64,000 nucleotides of DNA from Scalesia atractyloides (GCA_947069175.1 CAMTDV010000013.1:12782501-12846500); one strand, 5' to 3'; counted from the first letter of the stretch, positions 45,933 to 57,874 are shown. A program made the numbers and translations. The notes: generated by a model from the letters alone, not told the origin.

Positions 45933-47698
45933 TGTCACACCCCGACCCGCAGCGGAAAAGGTGACCGGGGCATGATTGGGTTATCATCAAAGCTCATGAC
46001 ATTTATTATACGTTTCATATTCATTAATACAATTTAATAGGAAGTTTACAACCATAATTACATCATGACCTAACATCAATCTAAGCTTCTTTGTTTTCTT
46101 CTAAGGCATTTCCTATGTTTTCCTTGCTTCGTCCTGTTCACCTGTATCATGTGTAAAAGGGTTTTTGGATCAACAAAAAGTTGGCGAGTGAATCCTATGG
46201 AAAACATTTGAACAAGTTTATTTAATTGATTGTGAAATAAAGTGCACAACCACACATGAGTAAAAATAGATGTAAACTTATTCATAAATCAATTTAATAT
46301 TAAACAATACACACATGAACAATAAAGGATCGTTTAGAGGCACGCGTTGCTCAACTCGTCTCTCACGAGGAACTGATGGGCCTAATGAATGAATTGCATA
46401 ACCATGATAATATGAAAGACATAACTACCAACAATATAAACTCAATAATACACACATGAACAATAATGGATTGGTTTTGAGGCACGCGTTGCTCACTCGT
46501 CTCCCACGAGGAACTGATGGGCTTAATGAATGAATTTCATATAAGTTGACAAAATGAAATACATAATCACAACAATATAAACAATCTAAGTTTAGATCAC
46601 GATATGGTATGGCACAAGTTTAAATAAACGAGTTAATTATTTTGTGACACATGACACACCCCAAAACGTGTAATTAAAAAGGGGGAGTTGTAAGATTCAC
46701 TCACAGTGGGTGCGTTCGGTTGATGATGTTGAATGCACGCGAAGTGGTTTTAACCACGAGTGAAATTAACCTAGATAAATAGCATTATGGTTCGGTAAGT
46801 AAACGGATTTTATTGATCCATTTTAGTAGGATTGTTGGGTGTATTTTTGTGAGTTTAAGGCTATTTCTAACCTTAAAAATGTTATTTTTAAGTATTTTTA
46901 ATTGATTTTTAATTAAAATAAATAAATAAAAATAATAAAAAAATGATTTTTTTTGCTACCGTTGACTTTGACTTTGACTTTGACCGGTTTGTATGCGTAT
47001 ATATGTGCGCTGAGTGAGGCTCGAACCCGAGACCTCCCGTACGCGTGCACGCAGCTCTACCAACTGAGCTACGTGTCTAACCCGAAATATTTCTGTTTTT
47101 AATTATATTTATATATTAATTAGATTAATCCGAAAATCATTTTATTTCTAAAAAGATTTTACTGAATCGGACCGGTGCGCTCCACAGGTCTCGAACCCGG
47201 GACCTGTGGGTTGAGTTAACACACAGTCCACCGTTGGACTGTGTGTTTAACTTGTTATATAAACCGATTTTTATTATACTTAAATACAAACTAAGTATTT
47301 TCATTTCTGACTTATTTAAAAAGTTAGATAATTGTCCGGATCGATGCAGTAGACCGGACTCGAACTCGTGTCCTGTGATTAAACATACACACAGTCTACC
47401 ACTGGACTGTGTGTCTAACTTGGTTATTATTACGGTTATTAATAAACTTATCATGTACCGCGGTGACTCCGGTTCGGTTAACAAAAAAAAGACATTTTTA
47501 TTAAGGCAGCATGTGTGGGACAAGATTCGAACTCGAGACGTTTACGTGTTTATTGTGCACACAGTCCACCGCTGGACTGTGTGTCTAACCAGAGTTATAA
47601 CTTGATTTTAATTATACTTATATGTTACATAAACTTCGTCTTCTTCGTCAGTTTTAACCAGAAACGATGACTGATTGGTTCGAAGTTTTTAATCATGT
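45933..47698 (-). repeat. LTR B, truncated
   Basis: Matches LTR A from its 3' end up to AATCATGT, then jumps into interior sequence. About 850 bases of the LTR 5' part, with the antisense tRNA-like module, are missing. Sense modules are kept at about 47008-47084, 47177-47252, 47346-47421 and 47507-47590. The junction falls on CATGT, which is present in both partner sequences (40812-40816 and 43056-43060). Confidence 0.9.
47008..47590 (-). other. Four sense tRNA-like modules in LTR B
   Basis: Counterparts of 40126-40710 with a few base changes, for example GTTGG against GCTGG in the second module. A and B boxes of the TAGCTCAGTTGG module are intact. Confidence 0.6.
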
Positions 47699-48405
47699 AC
47701 TGAAAATGAAAATGTCTGTGCGATCAAGGCTCAATCAAACGGAGCCGATCGTATTGCATGTACTGAAAATAATAAACTTAATCTAAACGACAATCACACA
47801 AACAGCCTATACATGGAAGCTCTCATAACCGCCTGATAATGCCTCCGATCATTTGACAAGAATACTTATATATAGGAAGTACCAGCGGCGTATCCACCGT
47901 ATTCTTGTCAAATTCTCATTGACTTTATCCGCAAGTTATGATTAGTTCTATGCGACTCTACAACAAACACAACAACCACAAGATACTGATAATGAAAATG
48001 TCTGTGCGATCAAGGCTCAATCAAACGGAGCCGATCGTATTGCATGTACTGAAAATGAAAAATGTATGTGCGATCAAGGCTCAATCAAACAGAGCCGATC
48101 GTATGTGGGCACGCCAGGTTCAACCTCATAATGAAATGGGGAACATGCTCAACGCTCATAATGTAATGGGGAGCGGCGGCCTATGAAATTGCATGTACTG
48201 AAATAATAAACAATAATTACTCAAACAGTCTACACATGGAACCTCTCATAACCGCCAGATAATGCTTCTGATCCTTTGACAAGAATACTTATATATAGGA
48301 AGTACCAGCGGCGTATCCACCGTATTCTCGTCAAAGTTTCATTGGCTTTATCCTTAAGTTATGATTGGTTCTATGTGATTCTAAAACATAAAGAAAAACA
48401 TAAAA
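47699..48405 (-). repeat. Shortened repeat array of unit B
   Basis: Equivalent to 43061-43808 of unit A; the rest of the array, the polypurine tract and the LTR 5' part are deleted. Two copies of the AAGTACCAGCGGCGTATCC block remain. Confidence 0.8.
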
Positions 48406-49764
48406 CTAAACGATGGGAGTTGAATCTGGATTTTCGGTGAAAAGGACTAGTTGGGTATCTTCGTTTGGGCCGTCATTATCTTCGACAGGATTGGCGTTGA
48501 TGTTGAAGACTCTTCCTCTTGCTGGTGGCCTAGCGGTTGGGTTTTCTTGGTTTACTTGGTTAACTGGATTTGATTGAGCTTGAGTGTTGATGACGTTAAC
48601 CAATTGAGGGCATGTGTTTCTAAAGTGGGTAGGGTCGCCACAATTGAAACAAGCTCGAACATATGGGAACATGGGGTATTGGGGTTGTTGATAGGTTTGG
48701 TTCATGGTTTGAGTAGGGGGAGAGATTTGGTTTTGAAAGGTGCGGCAAACCTTGCTCAAATGACCATAGCGTCCACAAGTTGCACATAGTCGACAAGGTA
48801 AGGTAAGGGGATGGTGATAAAAACAGTTGTTGCATTGAGGGTGAGGTCCAAGATATGGTTTCTTATTTGGGTAGGTTGAGTTGGGTGCCACTTGGGTGAT
48901 TGGGATAGCTTGGATGGGTATGGCGTGTGAAATTGGTTGATTCCGTTGGATAGCAGCGAAAAGTTGCCCGTCTCTTTTTCTGTTAGAATTGGGTTGAGAA
49001 GGGGATTCGGTTTGGGTGTAGTCGGAGGTTTCAGTCGATGCTTTATCCTTCTTCTTCTCCTCCTTGAAGTCTTTGTTCCGGATTCGGTTCTCGGTGAGCT
49101 CTGTAGCTAACTCCATTGCTGCTTCCAATGTTGCAGGCGTGGTACTTATTACAGAGTCTTGAATCTTTGACGGAAGACCACGAATGTAGTGCTCGATCAA
49201 ACGGTAGAGGGGAGTGAACATGTTGGGAACCATTTGATGTAATTCGAGGAATCTTTTGTTGTACGTGATGTGGTCTCCTTCCTTTTGCTGCAACGAATAA
49301 AATTCATCTTCTAATTTCTTGATTTCGCTCCTTGGGCAAAATCGTCTGGTCATGATTTCCTTCAATTCGTTCCAAGTTAAGGTCATAGCATCTTCCACAC
49401 CTCGTTTGGCCTTCTCTGTATTCCACCAAGTAAGTGATATCCCATATAATCGACCGGTAGCATATCGCACTTTGCGATCATCAGGGCAATCACAATTTAG
49501 AAAAGTGTTCTCCATTTCTTCAAACCAATGGAGGAGAGCGGTGACGCCTTCAGTCCCTTTGTATTTTGGAGGGTCGCATGATTTAAAATGCTTGTAGGTG
49601 CATTTAGTGATATTTGGGGGAGGGTTGATAACGTTTTGATTTCCTTGATTGACAGGATTAGCGGTAAGTGCTTGTTGGACTTGGATTACAATGTTGGGTA
49701 TTACGGCAGCCATTTGTTGAGCGATTAGGGCAGCCATACGCTCGCGGGCTTTTCCTGCTCTCAT
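48406..49764 (-). CDS. gag: gag of TR-GAG unit B (452 aa, intact)
   Basis: The longest gag in the array and the reference for its neighbours. Capsid domain about 55-225, Cys/His cluster 311-340, CCHC knuckle 372-385 (CFNCGDPTHFRNTC), then an RGRVFNINANP segment that in the full-length element leads into protease. Here the frame ends with DSTPIV instead. It is identical to unit A through residue 435. It would supply a capsid, but no enzyme for reverse transcription or integration; those would have to come from elements such as the one at 2397. Confidence 0.93.
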   Translation of the reverse strand: MRAGKARERMAALIAQQMAAVIPNIVIQVQQALTANPVNQGNQNVINPPPNITKCTYKHFKSCDPPKYKGTEGVTALLHWFEEMENTFLNCDCPDDRKVRYATGRLYGISLTWWNTEKAKRGVEDAMTLTWNELKEIMTRRFCPRSEIKKLEDEFYSLQQKEGDHITYNKRFLELHQMVPNMFTPLYRLIEHYIRGLPSKIQDSVISTTPATLEAAMELATELTENRIRNKDFKEEKKKDKASTETSDYTQTESPSQPNSNRKRDGQLFAAIQRNQPISHAIPIQAIPITQVAPNSTYPNKKPYLGPHPQCNNCFYHHPLTLPCRLCATCGRYGHLSKVCRTFQNQISPPTQTMNQTYQQPQYPMFPYVRACFNCGDPTHFRNTCPQLVNVINTQAQSNPVNQVNQENPTARPPARGRVFNINANPVEDNDGPNEDTQLVLFTENPDSTPIV

Positions 49765-50571
49765 TTTCCTACGGGCGAGGTTAGAAGACCTCTACAAGGA
49801 ATACATGTCAAGAGTATGAGTTGGATGTTTTTGGGTTCATGGGTCGCACTAGGAATGAACATTCATAAAATAATTATAGAAAAATAAATCTACTACATCC
49901 ATAGGATGTCTTGGGCTTTGCTCGCCATTAGGCCCTACATGCCGCCATACTTCACCTTCGTAATCATGTGGGCCCCATGAATACCGGGTTTTTCATATGG
50001 TTCGCATGGGTTTGCCTGGTTGCGTACACTAAAACCCGGAGAAAATCGAGAAATATGTATACAACGTGTGATATTCGGAATGTGTCCAGGTGTAGACACG
50101 GTGACACCTCAAAGTGGGTTAGTTCGAACGACGTTTGGTGTGGCATGCTTTGGCCTAATAGGTCCTTCGTACTCTCATCGTTGGTCCCCAGGTAGGCAAA
50201 CTGGTCCGTTATATTAGATTTATACGAATGTCAACCTAGACAGGACGTTCCGACTACCGGTACTTGTACCCTTCCAGTTACTACATGCCCGTCGCAGAAC
50301 TTACTTTGATGAGATTTGAAAATTGCAACAAAATCTTTGAATAATGAGAGTATGAAAATGAATTGAATATATGAACATTGATATATGTATAATGAATATG
50401 TATATAAGTATGTATGTTTGACTGCAAGTATAAACAAATATGAAACAAATAAATATCACAAGTTTGTATGTAACCACCTAATCAATTAAAAATTTAGGCA
50501 GACTATAGTATAGGCTCTAAGGGTCTAATAACCTATCCTATATCCCTATAGTCATGGCTCTGATACCAATC
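49765..50571 (-). other. Leader and intact primer-binding site of unit B
   Basis: Same leader as unit A, but the PBS reads TGGTATCAGAGCC in full (50557-50569, minus strand). The two shared leader blocks are present. The short frames here are accidental. Confidence 0.75.
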
Positions 50572-52337
50572 TGTCACACCCCGACCCGCAGCGGAAAAGG
50601 TGACCGGGGCATGATTGGGTTATCATCAAAGCTCATGACATTTATTATACGTTTCATATTCATTAATACAATTTAATAGGAAGTTTACAACCATAATTAC
50701 ATCATGACCTAACATCAATCTAAGCTTCTTTGTTTTCTTCTAAGGCATTTCCTATGTTTTCCTTGCTTCGTCCTGTTCACCTGTATCATGTGTAAAAGGG
50801 TTTTTGGATCAACAAAAAGTTGGCGAGTGAATCCTATGGAAAACATTTGAACAAGTTTATTTAATTGATTGTGAAATAAAGTGCACAACCACACATGAGT
50901 AAAAATAGATGTAAACTTATTCATAAATCAATTTAATATTAAACAATACACACATGAACAATAAAGGATCGTTTAGAGGCACGCGTTGCTCAACTCGTCT
51001 CTCACGAGGAACTGATGGGCCTAATGAATGAATTGCATAACCATGATAATATGAAAGACATAACTACCAACAATATAAACTCAATAATACACACATGAAC
51101 AATAATGGATTGGTTTTGAGGCACGCGTTGCTCACTCGTCTCCCACGAGGAACTGATGGGCTTAATGAATGAATTTCATATAAGTTGACAAAATGAAATA
51201 CATAATCACAACAATATAAACAATCTAAGTTTAGATCACGATATGGTATGGCACAAGTTTAAATAAACGAGTTAATTATTTTGTGACACATGACACACCC
51301 CAAAACGTGTAATTAAAAAGGGGGAGTTGTAAGATTCACTCACAGTGGGTGCGTTCGGTTGATGATGTTGAATGCACGCGAAGTGGTTTTAACCACGAGT
51401 GAAATTAACCTAGATAAATAGCATTATGGTTCGGTAAGTAAACGGATTTTATTGATCCATTTTAGTAGGATTGTTGGGTGTATTTTTGTGAGTTTAAGGC
51501 TATTTCTAACCTTAAAAATGTTATTTTTAAGTATTTTTAATTGATTTTTAATTAAAATAAATAAATAAAAATAATAAAAAAATGATTTTTTTTGCTACCG
51601 TTGACTTTGACTTTGACTTTGACCGGTTTGTATGCGTATATATGTGCGCTGAGTGAGGCTCGAACCCGAGACCTCCCGTACGCGTGCACGCAGCTCTACC
51701 AACTGAGCTACGTGTCTAACCCGAAATATTTCTGTTTTTAATTATATTTATATATTAATTAGATTAATCCGAAAATCATTTTATTTCTAAAAAGATTTTA
51801 CTGAATCGGACCGGTGCGCTCCACAGGTCTCGAACCCGGGACCTGTGGGTTGAGTTAACACACAGTCCACCGTTGGACTGTGTGTTTAACTTGTTATATA
51901 AACCGATTTTTATTATACTTAAATACAAACTAAGTATTTTCATTTCTGACTTATTTAAAAAGTTAGATAATTGTCCGGATCGATGCAGTAGACCGGACTC
52001 GAACTCGTGTCCTGTGATTAAACATACACACAGTCTACCACTGGACTGTGTGTCTAACTTGGTTATTATTACGGTTATTAATAAACTTATCATGTACCGC
52101 GGTGACTCCGGTTCGGTTAACAAAAAAAAGACATTTTTATTAAGGCAGCATGTGTGGGACAAGATTCGAACTCGAGACGTTTACGTGTTTATTGTGCACA
52201 CAGTCCACCGCTGGACTGTGTGTCTAACCAGAGTTATAACTTGATTTTAATTATACTTATATGTTACATAAACTTCGTCTTCTTCGTCAGTTTTAACCAG
52301 AAACGATGACTGATTGGTTCGAAGTTTTTAATCATGT
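50572..52337 (-). repeat. LTR C, truncated
   Basis: Copy of LTR B shifted by 4639 bp, with the same truncation and the same AATCATGT junction. Sense tRNA-like modules lie at about 51647-51723, 51816-51891, 51985-52060 and 52146-52229. Confidence 0.9.
51647..52229 (-). other. Four sense tRNA-like modules in LTR C
   Basis: No difference from LTR B noted by eye. The identity fits very recent duplication or a sequence-assembly repeat error. Confidence 0.6.
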
Positions 52338-53015
52338 ACTGAAAATGAAAATGTCTGTGCGATCAAGGCTCAATCAAACGGAGCCGATCGTATTGCATGT
52401 ACTGAAAATAATAAACTTAATCTAAACGACAATCACACAAACAGCCTATACATGGAAGCTCTCATAACCGCCTGATAATGCCTCCGATCATTTGACAAGA
52501 ATACTTATATATAGGAAGTACCAGCGGCGTATCCACCGTATTCTTGTCAAATTCTCATTGACTTTATCCGCAAGTTATGATTAGTTCTATGCGACTCTAC
52601 AACAAACACAACAACCACAAGATACTGATAATGAAAATGTCTGTGCGATCAAGGCTCAATCAAACGGAGCCGATCGTATTGCATGTACTGAAAATGAAAA
52701 ATGTATGTGCGATCAAGGCTCAATCAAACAGAGCCGATCGTATGTGGGCACGCCAGGTTCAACCTCATAATGTAATGGGGAGCGGCGGCCTATGAAATTG
52801 CATGTACTGAAATAATAAACAATAATTACTCAAACAGTCTACACATGGAACCTCTCATAACCGCCAGATAATGCTTCTGATCCTTTGACAAGAATACTTA
52901 TATATAGGAAGTACCAGCGGCGTATCCACCGTATTCTCGTCAAAGTTTCATTGGCTTTATCCTTAAGTTATGATTGGTTCTATGTGATTCTAAAACATAA
53001 AGAAAAAACATAAAA
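52338..53015 (-). repeat. Shortened repeat array of unit C
   Basis: As in unit B, except that about 30 bases between two CATAATG words (after 52768) are missing. This private difference shows units B and C are not simply the same sequence entered twice. Confidence 0.75.
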
Positions 53016-54006
53016 CTAAACGATGGGAGTTGAATCTGGATTTTCGGTGAAAAGGACTAGTTGGGTATCTTCGTTTGGGCCGTCATTATCTTCGACAGGA
53101 TTGGCGTTGATGTTGAAGACTCTTCCTCTTGCTGGTGGCCTAGCGGTTGGGTTTTCTTGGTTTACTTGGTTAACTGGATTTGATTGAGCTTGAGTGTTGA
53201 TGACGTTAACCAATTGAGGGCATGTGTTTCTAAAGTGGGTAGGGTCGCCACAATTGAAACAAGCTCGAACATATGGGAACATGGGGTATTGGGGTTGTTG
53301 ATAGGTTTGGTTCATGGTTTGAGTAGGGGGAGAGATTTGGTTTTGAAAGGTGCGGCAAACCTTGCTCAAATGACCATAGCGTCCACAAGTTGCACATAGT
53401 CGACAAGGTAAGGTAAGGGGATGGTGATAAAAACAGTTGTTGCATTGAGGGTGAGGTCCAAGATATGGTTTCTTATTTGGGTAGGTTGAGTTGGGTGCCA
53501 CTTAGGTGATTGGGATAGCTTGGATGGGTATGGCATGTGAAATTGGTTGATTCCGTTGGATAGCAGCGAAAAGTTGCCCGTCTCTTTTTCTGTTAGAATT
53601 GGGTTGAGAAGGGGATTCGGTTTGGGTGTAGTCGGAGGTTTCAGTCGATGCTTTATCCTTCTTCTTCTCCTCCTTGAAGTCTTTGTTCCGGATTCGGTTC
53701 TCGGTGAGCTCTGTAGCTAACTCCATTGCTGCTTCCAAAGTTGCAGGCGTGGTACTTATTACAGAGTCTTGAATCTTTGACGGAAGACCACGAATGTAGT
53801 GCTCGATCAAACGGTAGAGGGGAGTGAACATGTTGGGAACCATTTGATGTAATTCGAGGAATCTTTTGTTGTACGTGATGTGGTCTCCTTCCTTTTGCTT
53901 CAACGAATAAAATTCATCTTCTAATTTCTTGATTTCGCTCCTTGGGCAAAATCGTCTGGTCATGATTTCCTTCAATTCGTTCCAAGTTAAGGTCATAGCA
54001 TCTTCT
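53016..54006 (-). pseudogene. gag: gag of TR-GAG unit C, truncated with a stop
   Basis: Same protein as unit B, but the N-terminal 118 or so residues are absent because homology ends at 54006, followed by unrelated DNA. A CAA-to-TAA change at 53502-53504 stops the frame after residue PIT. The downstream half (zinc-knuckle part, 53016-53501) remains open. One further change (Gln to Lys in FYSLKQKEGD) is seen. It cannot make a working Gag. Confidence 0.9.
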
Positions 54007-55340
54007 ATATATTGTAGTTATTTAGAATCTAGATCCTGTACAGGAGATAAACTTCATACGAAGAATACGCGACTAGGAGAGGAGGACAAGTGTCATTGGC
54101 TTGAAAGGTAATTTAGTCCTTTCTCACTTGAACAAACTCCCTCCTTGATTTTCAAACGGTTATAATTTTTTCATACGTTAATGTCTTTTAAAAAATATTA
54201 CATCGTATTAATAAGGATTTCATTCTCTTTAAGTCGAGCAGCCTATTGCTATAGTTTCTTATAAAAAATTACAGGATTTTGAATACCCATTAGTCAATTA
54301 CGTGATTTTGAATACCTAGCACATGACTATGTGATTTTGAATATCCATTACATGATTACATATTCAACATAAAACATTAGGTGATTACACATTCAATATA
54401 AATTCATTACTTGATTACACATTCAATATGATTTGTTATAATTGATGCTATTACAATTATGCTTATTACGTGATTAAATCTCTAATATACGGTATTATGT
54501 GGTTATTATAGGTTCATTTGGCTAATGTTTTGTATATAATTTATTCTTAGTACATGACTCAGTGTGAAATATTAGGTATTCCATATGAAATATTATGTAG
54601 TAATTGTTTTTCTTTTTACGTAATTACATAATCCCTCAATGCGGTTACACATAAAATACTATAATGAAATCACGTAATCACAAAATAGGGGTGAGCAAAT
54701 TAACTTCCATAATAGATTACCGAACCATAACCGACATAACCGAACCGCTATTAACTAATAACCGACATAACCAATGGTTATGGTTATGAAACTTTGACTA
54801 ACCGACCAATCGGTTATGGTTATTGTTATAAAGCTTTGGTTAATCGAAATAACTGAAATTGAACCGAACATGTAATGTTAACTTTAGATAATTGATTTAT
54901 GTTTTACGTTAAGCATATAGAGGTTTTTTTTGTTAAGTATTTTAGTAACAAAAGGATCTTAATGTACATACCCCTTGTTTTGATGAAAAGCTGAGGTGTT
55001 ATGATCGTTTTTTGTTTTGTTTTGTTGTGAATTACCTTATTAAAAGCAATCGTACATCAGTTCTTTAATCAAAAAACGTAGTTTTGGTTATCTTGTAAAA
55101 GAAAGCCCAAGCTAAGTCCAACCCCTGCATGCCCCTAATATATACCCCTATTTATTGTAACATCCGTAAAAAAAAACGGGTTCCCAAAACCCGCTTCGTT
55201 TATTAACCGAATAGTCAGTCAAAATTTTCGTCGCGTATATATTGTTTATTTTAATTTTAAACGATACATAATCAATAAATATATTAGAATTTAAAAACTA
55301 GAATTCAAATTTTCTAAGAAATACTGAATAAAAAAATAAA

Positions 55341-55414
55341 TGGGATAGCCGAGTTTCGAACCCGGGTCTCCATCGAACCCACACGCAACACACACCACTG
55401 AGCTACACACATTG
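55341..55414 (-). other. Antisense tRNA-like module in the solo LTR
   Basis: On the minus strand: A box TAGCTCAGTGG, B-box-like GGTTCGAAACT. Same relative place as the antisense modules at 2581 and 41402, but with a different body sequence. Confidence 0.6.
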
Positions 55415-55926
55415 ATTGGTTTTATTCAAACAATTTAATTGATATATACAAACAAAGGTCAAACCTGCAATTCAAAAAGGGCGGAAACCAGTAACGGTCA
55501 CGATGCGTAATTTTTACAAATCAAGGCAATTACCGTTGATTCCTTGTAATTAGCATAACCAATGACAGTTATAACTGATGAATTTAAACTGAAATTGATG
55601 AAAACCGCCCAGATTTATGCTTGACCACACAAACACCTCGCACATTTCTCCATAACACCACTCTAAGCTCTCAAATCAATTTCTCTGTTTTCCAGAAAAC
55701 ACACCTGCCTTCGCCGGAATCAGTCATCGGCAACCGGGCACCCTATTTTATTTCCTGTGGTAAGAATCTTAAACCTCCTACGTTCATGTTTCTTGTATCT
55801 AGCCGTAATCGGAGAAAACAAAAATTGTTATATATATGTGTCGAGTTCAGTTCTAAATTTAATCAGAATAACGTAGAAGATGAACTACAAGAAGTGTTTA
55901 AGTATATTTAAATTTCTATTATAGAC

Positions 55927-56002
55927 GGGTTAGACACCCAGCCCAGTTGGTTGGGCCGGGTGCAAAACGTCGCTTGTGCGCAGGTTCGAGTCGGACTTTT
56001 CC
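55927..56002 (+). other. Sense tRNA-like module 1 in the solo LTR
   Basis: GGGTTAGACACCCAGCCC start, D-arm-like hairpin GCCCAGTTGGTTGGGC, B-box-like GGTTCGAGTCG. Confidence 0.6.
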
Positions 56003-56098
56003 CTCACCGGTTCGACCAGATTTCAAACCTTTTTAATTAAAATAAATTCTGGATCAAATCAGTAAGTATATAAGTATAACTAAAATCAGATTTATTTC

Positions 56099-56177
56099 GG
56101 GTTAGACACGTAGCTCAGTTGGTAGAGCTGCGTGCACGCGTACGGGGGGTCACGAGTTCGAACCTCACTCAGCGCAA
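56099..56177 (+). other. Sense tRNA-like module 2 in the solo LTR (conserved terminal module)
   Basis: Perfect A box TAGCTCAGTTGG, B box AGTTCGAACCT. Nearly the same as 3842-3920 and 40126-40202, although the rest of the LTR has diverged more. A T-rich stretch follows near 56245. Confidence 0.68.
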
Positions 56178-57874
56178 ACAAACACAAGGTCTGAACCGGT
56201 CAACAGTCAACTGGTCAACGGTCAACTGGTCAAAAAGTCAAAAATTTTTATTTTCTTTTATTTATTTATTTTATTTAAAAATCAATTAAAAATACTTAAA
56301 AATATTTTTAAAGTTAGAAAATTTCCTTGAACTCACAAAAATAAACCGAACAATCCCATTAAGAACACTAATTAAAAATATTAATCTCAAATAAAAGTTT
56401 ATTTATTTATCGAACTATTATGTTATTATTTAGGTTAGTTCCCTTGCCGATTAAATCCGAATTCGTGCGCATTCATCATCAATCCAAGAAACGAATTCCC
56501 CTTTTTTATTCATGTTTTGGGTGTATCATGTGTCGCTTAAACTAATTCGCTTATTCAAACTCGTGCTATACCATTATATGATCTAAACTTAGAATGTAAA
56601 TATTGTTTGTTGTTATGTATTACATATTGTCAAGTTGTATGCAAATTATTTATTAGGCCCATCAGTTCCTCGTGGAGACGAGTTGAACAACGCGTGCCTC
56701 AAAACTCATTCATTAGGCCCATCAGTTCCTCGTGGGAGACGAGTTGAACAACGCGTGCCTCAAAACAATCAATTGTTGTATGTGTGTGTAATATTTAATA
56801 TTATGTGTTTCGTGAATAAATTTACATCTACATTTACTCATATGTGGTTATGCACTTTATTTTATAATCAATACAATAAACACGTTTAAATGTTTTCATA
56901 GGATTCACTCGCCAACTTTTTGTTGACCCAAAAACCATTTTTACACATGATACAGGTGGACAGGATGAAGCAAGGAACACATAGGAAAGTGCCTTAGAAG
57001 AAAAATAATGAAGTCTAGAAAGATGTATAGAACATGTTGTACTTGTATGATTTGATTGTATGATCTTCTTTAAAATTGTAATAATAAATATGAAACATTA
57101 TATTAAATGTCATGAGCTTTGATGAAAACCCAATCATACCCCGATCACCTTTTTCCGCTGTGGGTCGGGGTGTGACATTTATTTCAAACCTTGCTTGGTT
57201 ATTTAACCGAAATTAACCAAAACCGAACCATTAACCGACTTCATAACCTAATAACCATAACCGAAGTTCGGTTACGGTTTTGGAATTCCATAACCGAAGC
57301 TAGCGATTATGGTTATGGTTAATGGTAAAAGTGAAACCAAACCGACCCACACACACCACTATCACAAAATAAGTATTCAAAATCGCGTAGTCACGTAATA
57401 ATACATAGTCAACTATTGTTATGGAATTACGTAATCACTTACCGTGGTTTCACATATTATAATGAAATCACGTAATCACGTAATGGGTATTCAAAATCAT
57501 GTAGTTTTGTACTGGTTATTTAAAATCACGTAATGGGTATTTAAAATCATGGTAATTTTTTAAGAAAACTGTAAAAATAGGCTGCTAGAAATAAAGAGAA
57601 TGAAATTCTTGTTAATATAGTGTAATTATTTTTTAAAAATATTAACATATGAAAAAGTTATAGCCGTTTGAAAATCAAAGGGGAAAGGAGTTGAAGTGAG
57701 AAAGGACTATAATACTCTTTATCTATTTGTTTTTTTAATTATTTGAACTTGAGCTTTATGAAAATGCCATTGCCTAACTGTGAACATTAATCTTGGGAAA
57801 TCAATGACTCTGGTTGTCCCCTACCCTTCGTATGAATTATTTGTCTTGTATAAGATCCAAAATTTAGTTATTTA

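Larger units (their letters stand above)
39057..54006 (-). mobile_element. Tandem array of a gag-only (TR-GAG) LTR retrotransposon
   Basis: Reading along the plus coordinates: full LTR A (39057-41668), interior A (41669-45932), truncated LTR B (45933-47698), truncated interior B (47699-50571), truncated LTR C (50572-52337), interior C to 54006, where gag stops abruptly. B and C are the same rearranged unit repeated with a period of 4639 bp. All parts are in minus orientation. Each interior has gag but no pol. The outer right LTR is missing, so no TSD can be read. Confidence 0.9.
55156..57177 (+). mobile_element. Solo LTR with tRNA-like modules (2.0 kb)
   Basis: Starts TGTAACATCCGTAAAAAA, ends TGGGTCGGGGTGTGACA, flanked by a perfect TTTAT duplication (55151-55155 and 57178-57182). 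It is related to LTR A at both ends but shorter. It carries one antisense (55341-55414) and two sense (55927-56002, 56099-56177) tRNA-like modules. A direct repeat of about 65 bases (CCCATCAGTTCCTCGTGG) occurs at 56659 and 56719. Confidence 0.92.
54686..57361. mobile_element. hAT-like element interrupted by a solo LTR
   Basis: Left end TAGGGGTGAGCAAATTAA, right end reversed TAGTGGTGTGTGTGGGTC, flanked by a perfect 8-bp duplication TCACAAAA (54678-54685 and 57362-57369). The interior is rich in CCGAACCATAACCG/GGTTATGGTTA words in both orientations. It encodes no transposase. The solo LTR 55156-57177 sits inside. Confidence 0.75.
54025..57865. mobile_element. Mutator-like TIR element, carrying nested insertions
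   Basis: Long inverted arms: left 54025-54685, right 57370-57865. They share TAGTCCTTTCTCACTT, GATTTTCAAACGG and TTTCATTCTCTTTA in opposite orientation. A perfect 9-bp duplication AGTTATTTA (54016-54024 and 57866-57874) bounds it. Without nested DNA it is about 1.2 kb and encodes nothing. The 9-bp TSD and long arms suggest a non-autonomous Mutator-like element. Confidence 0.75.
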
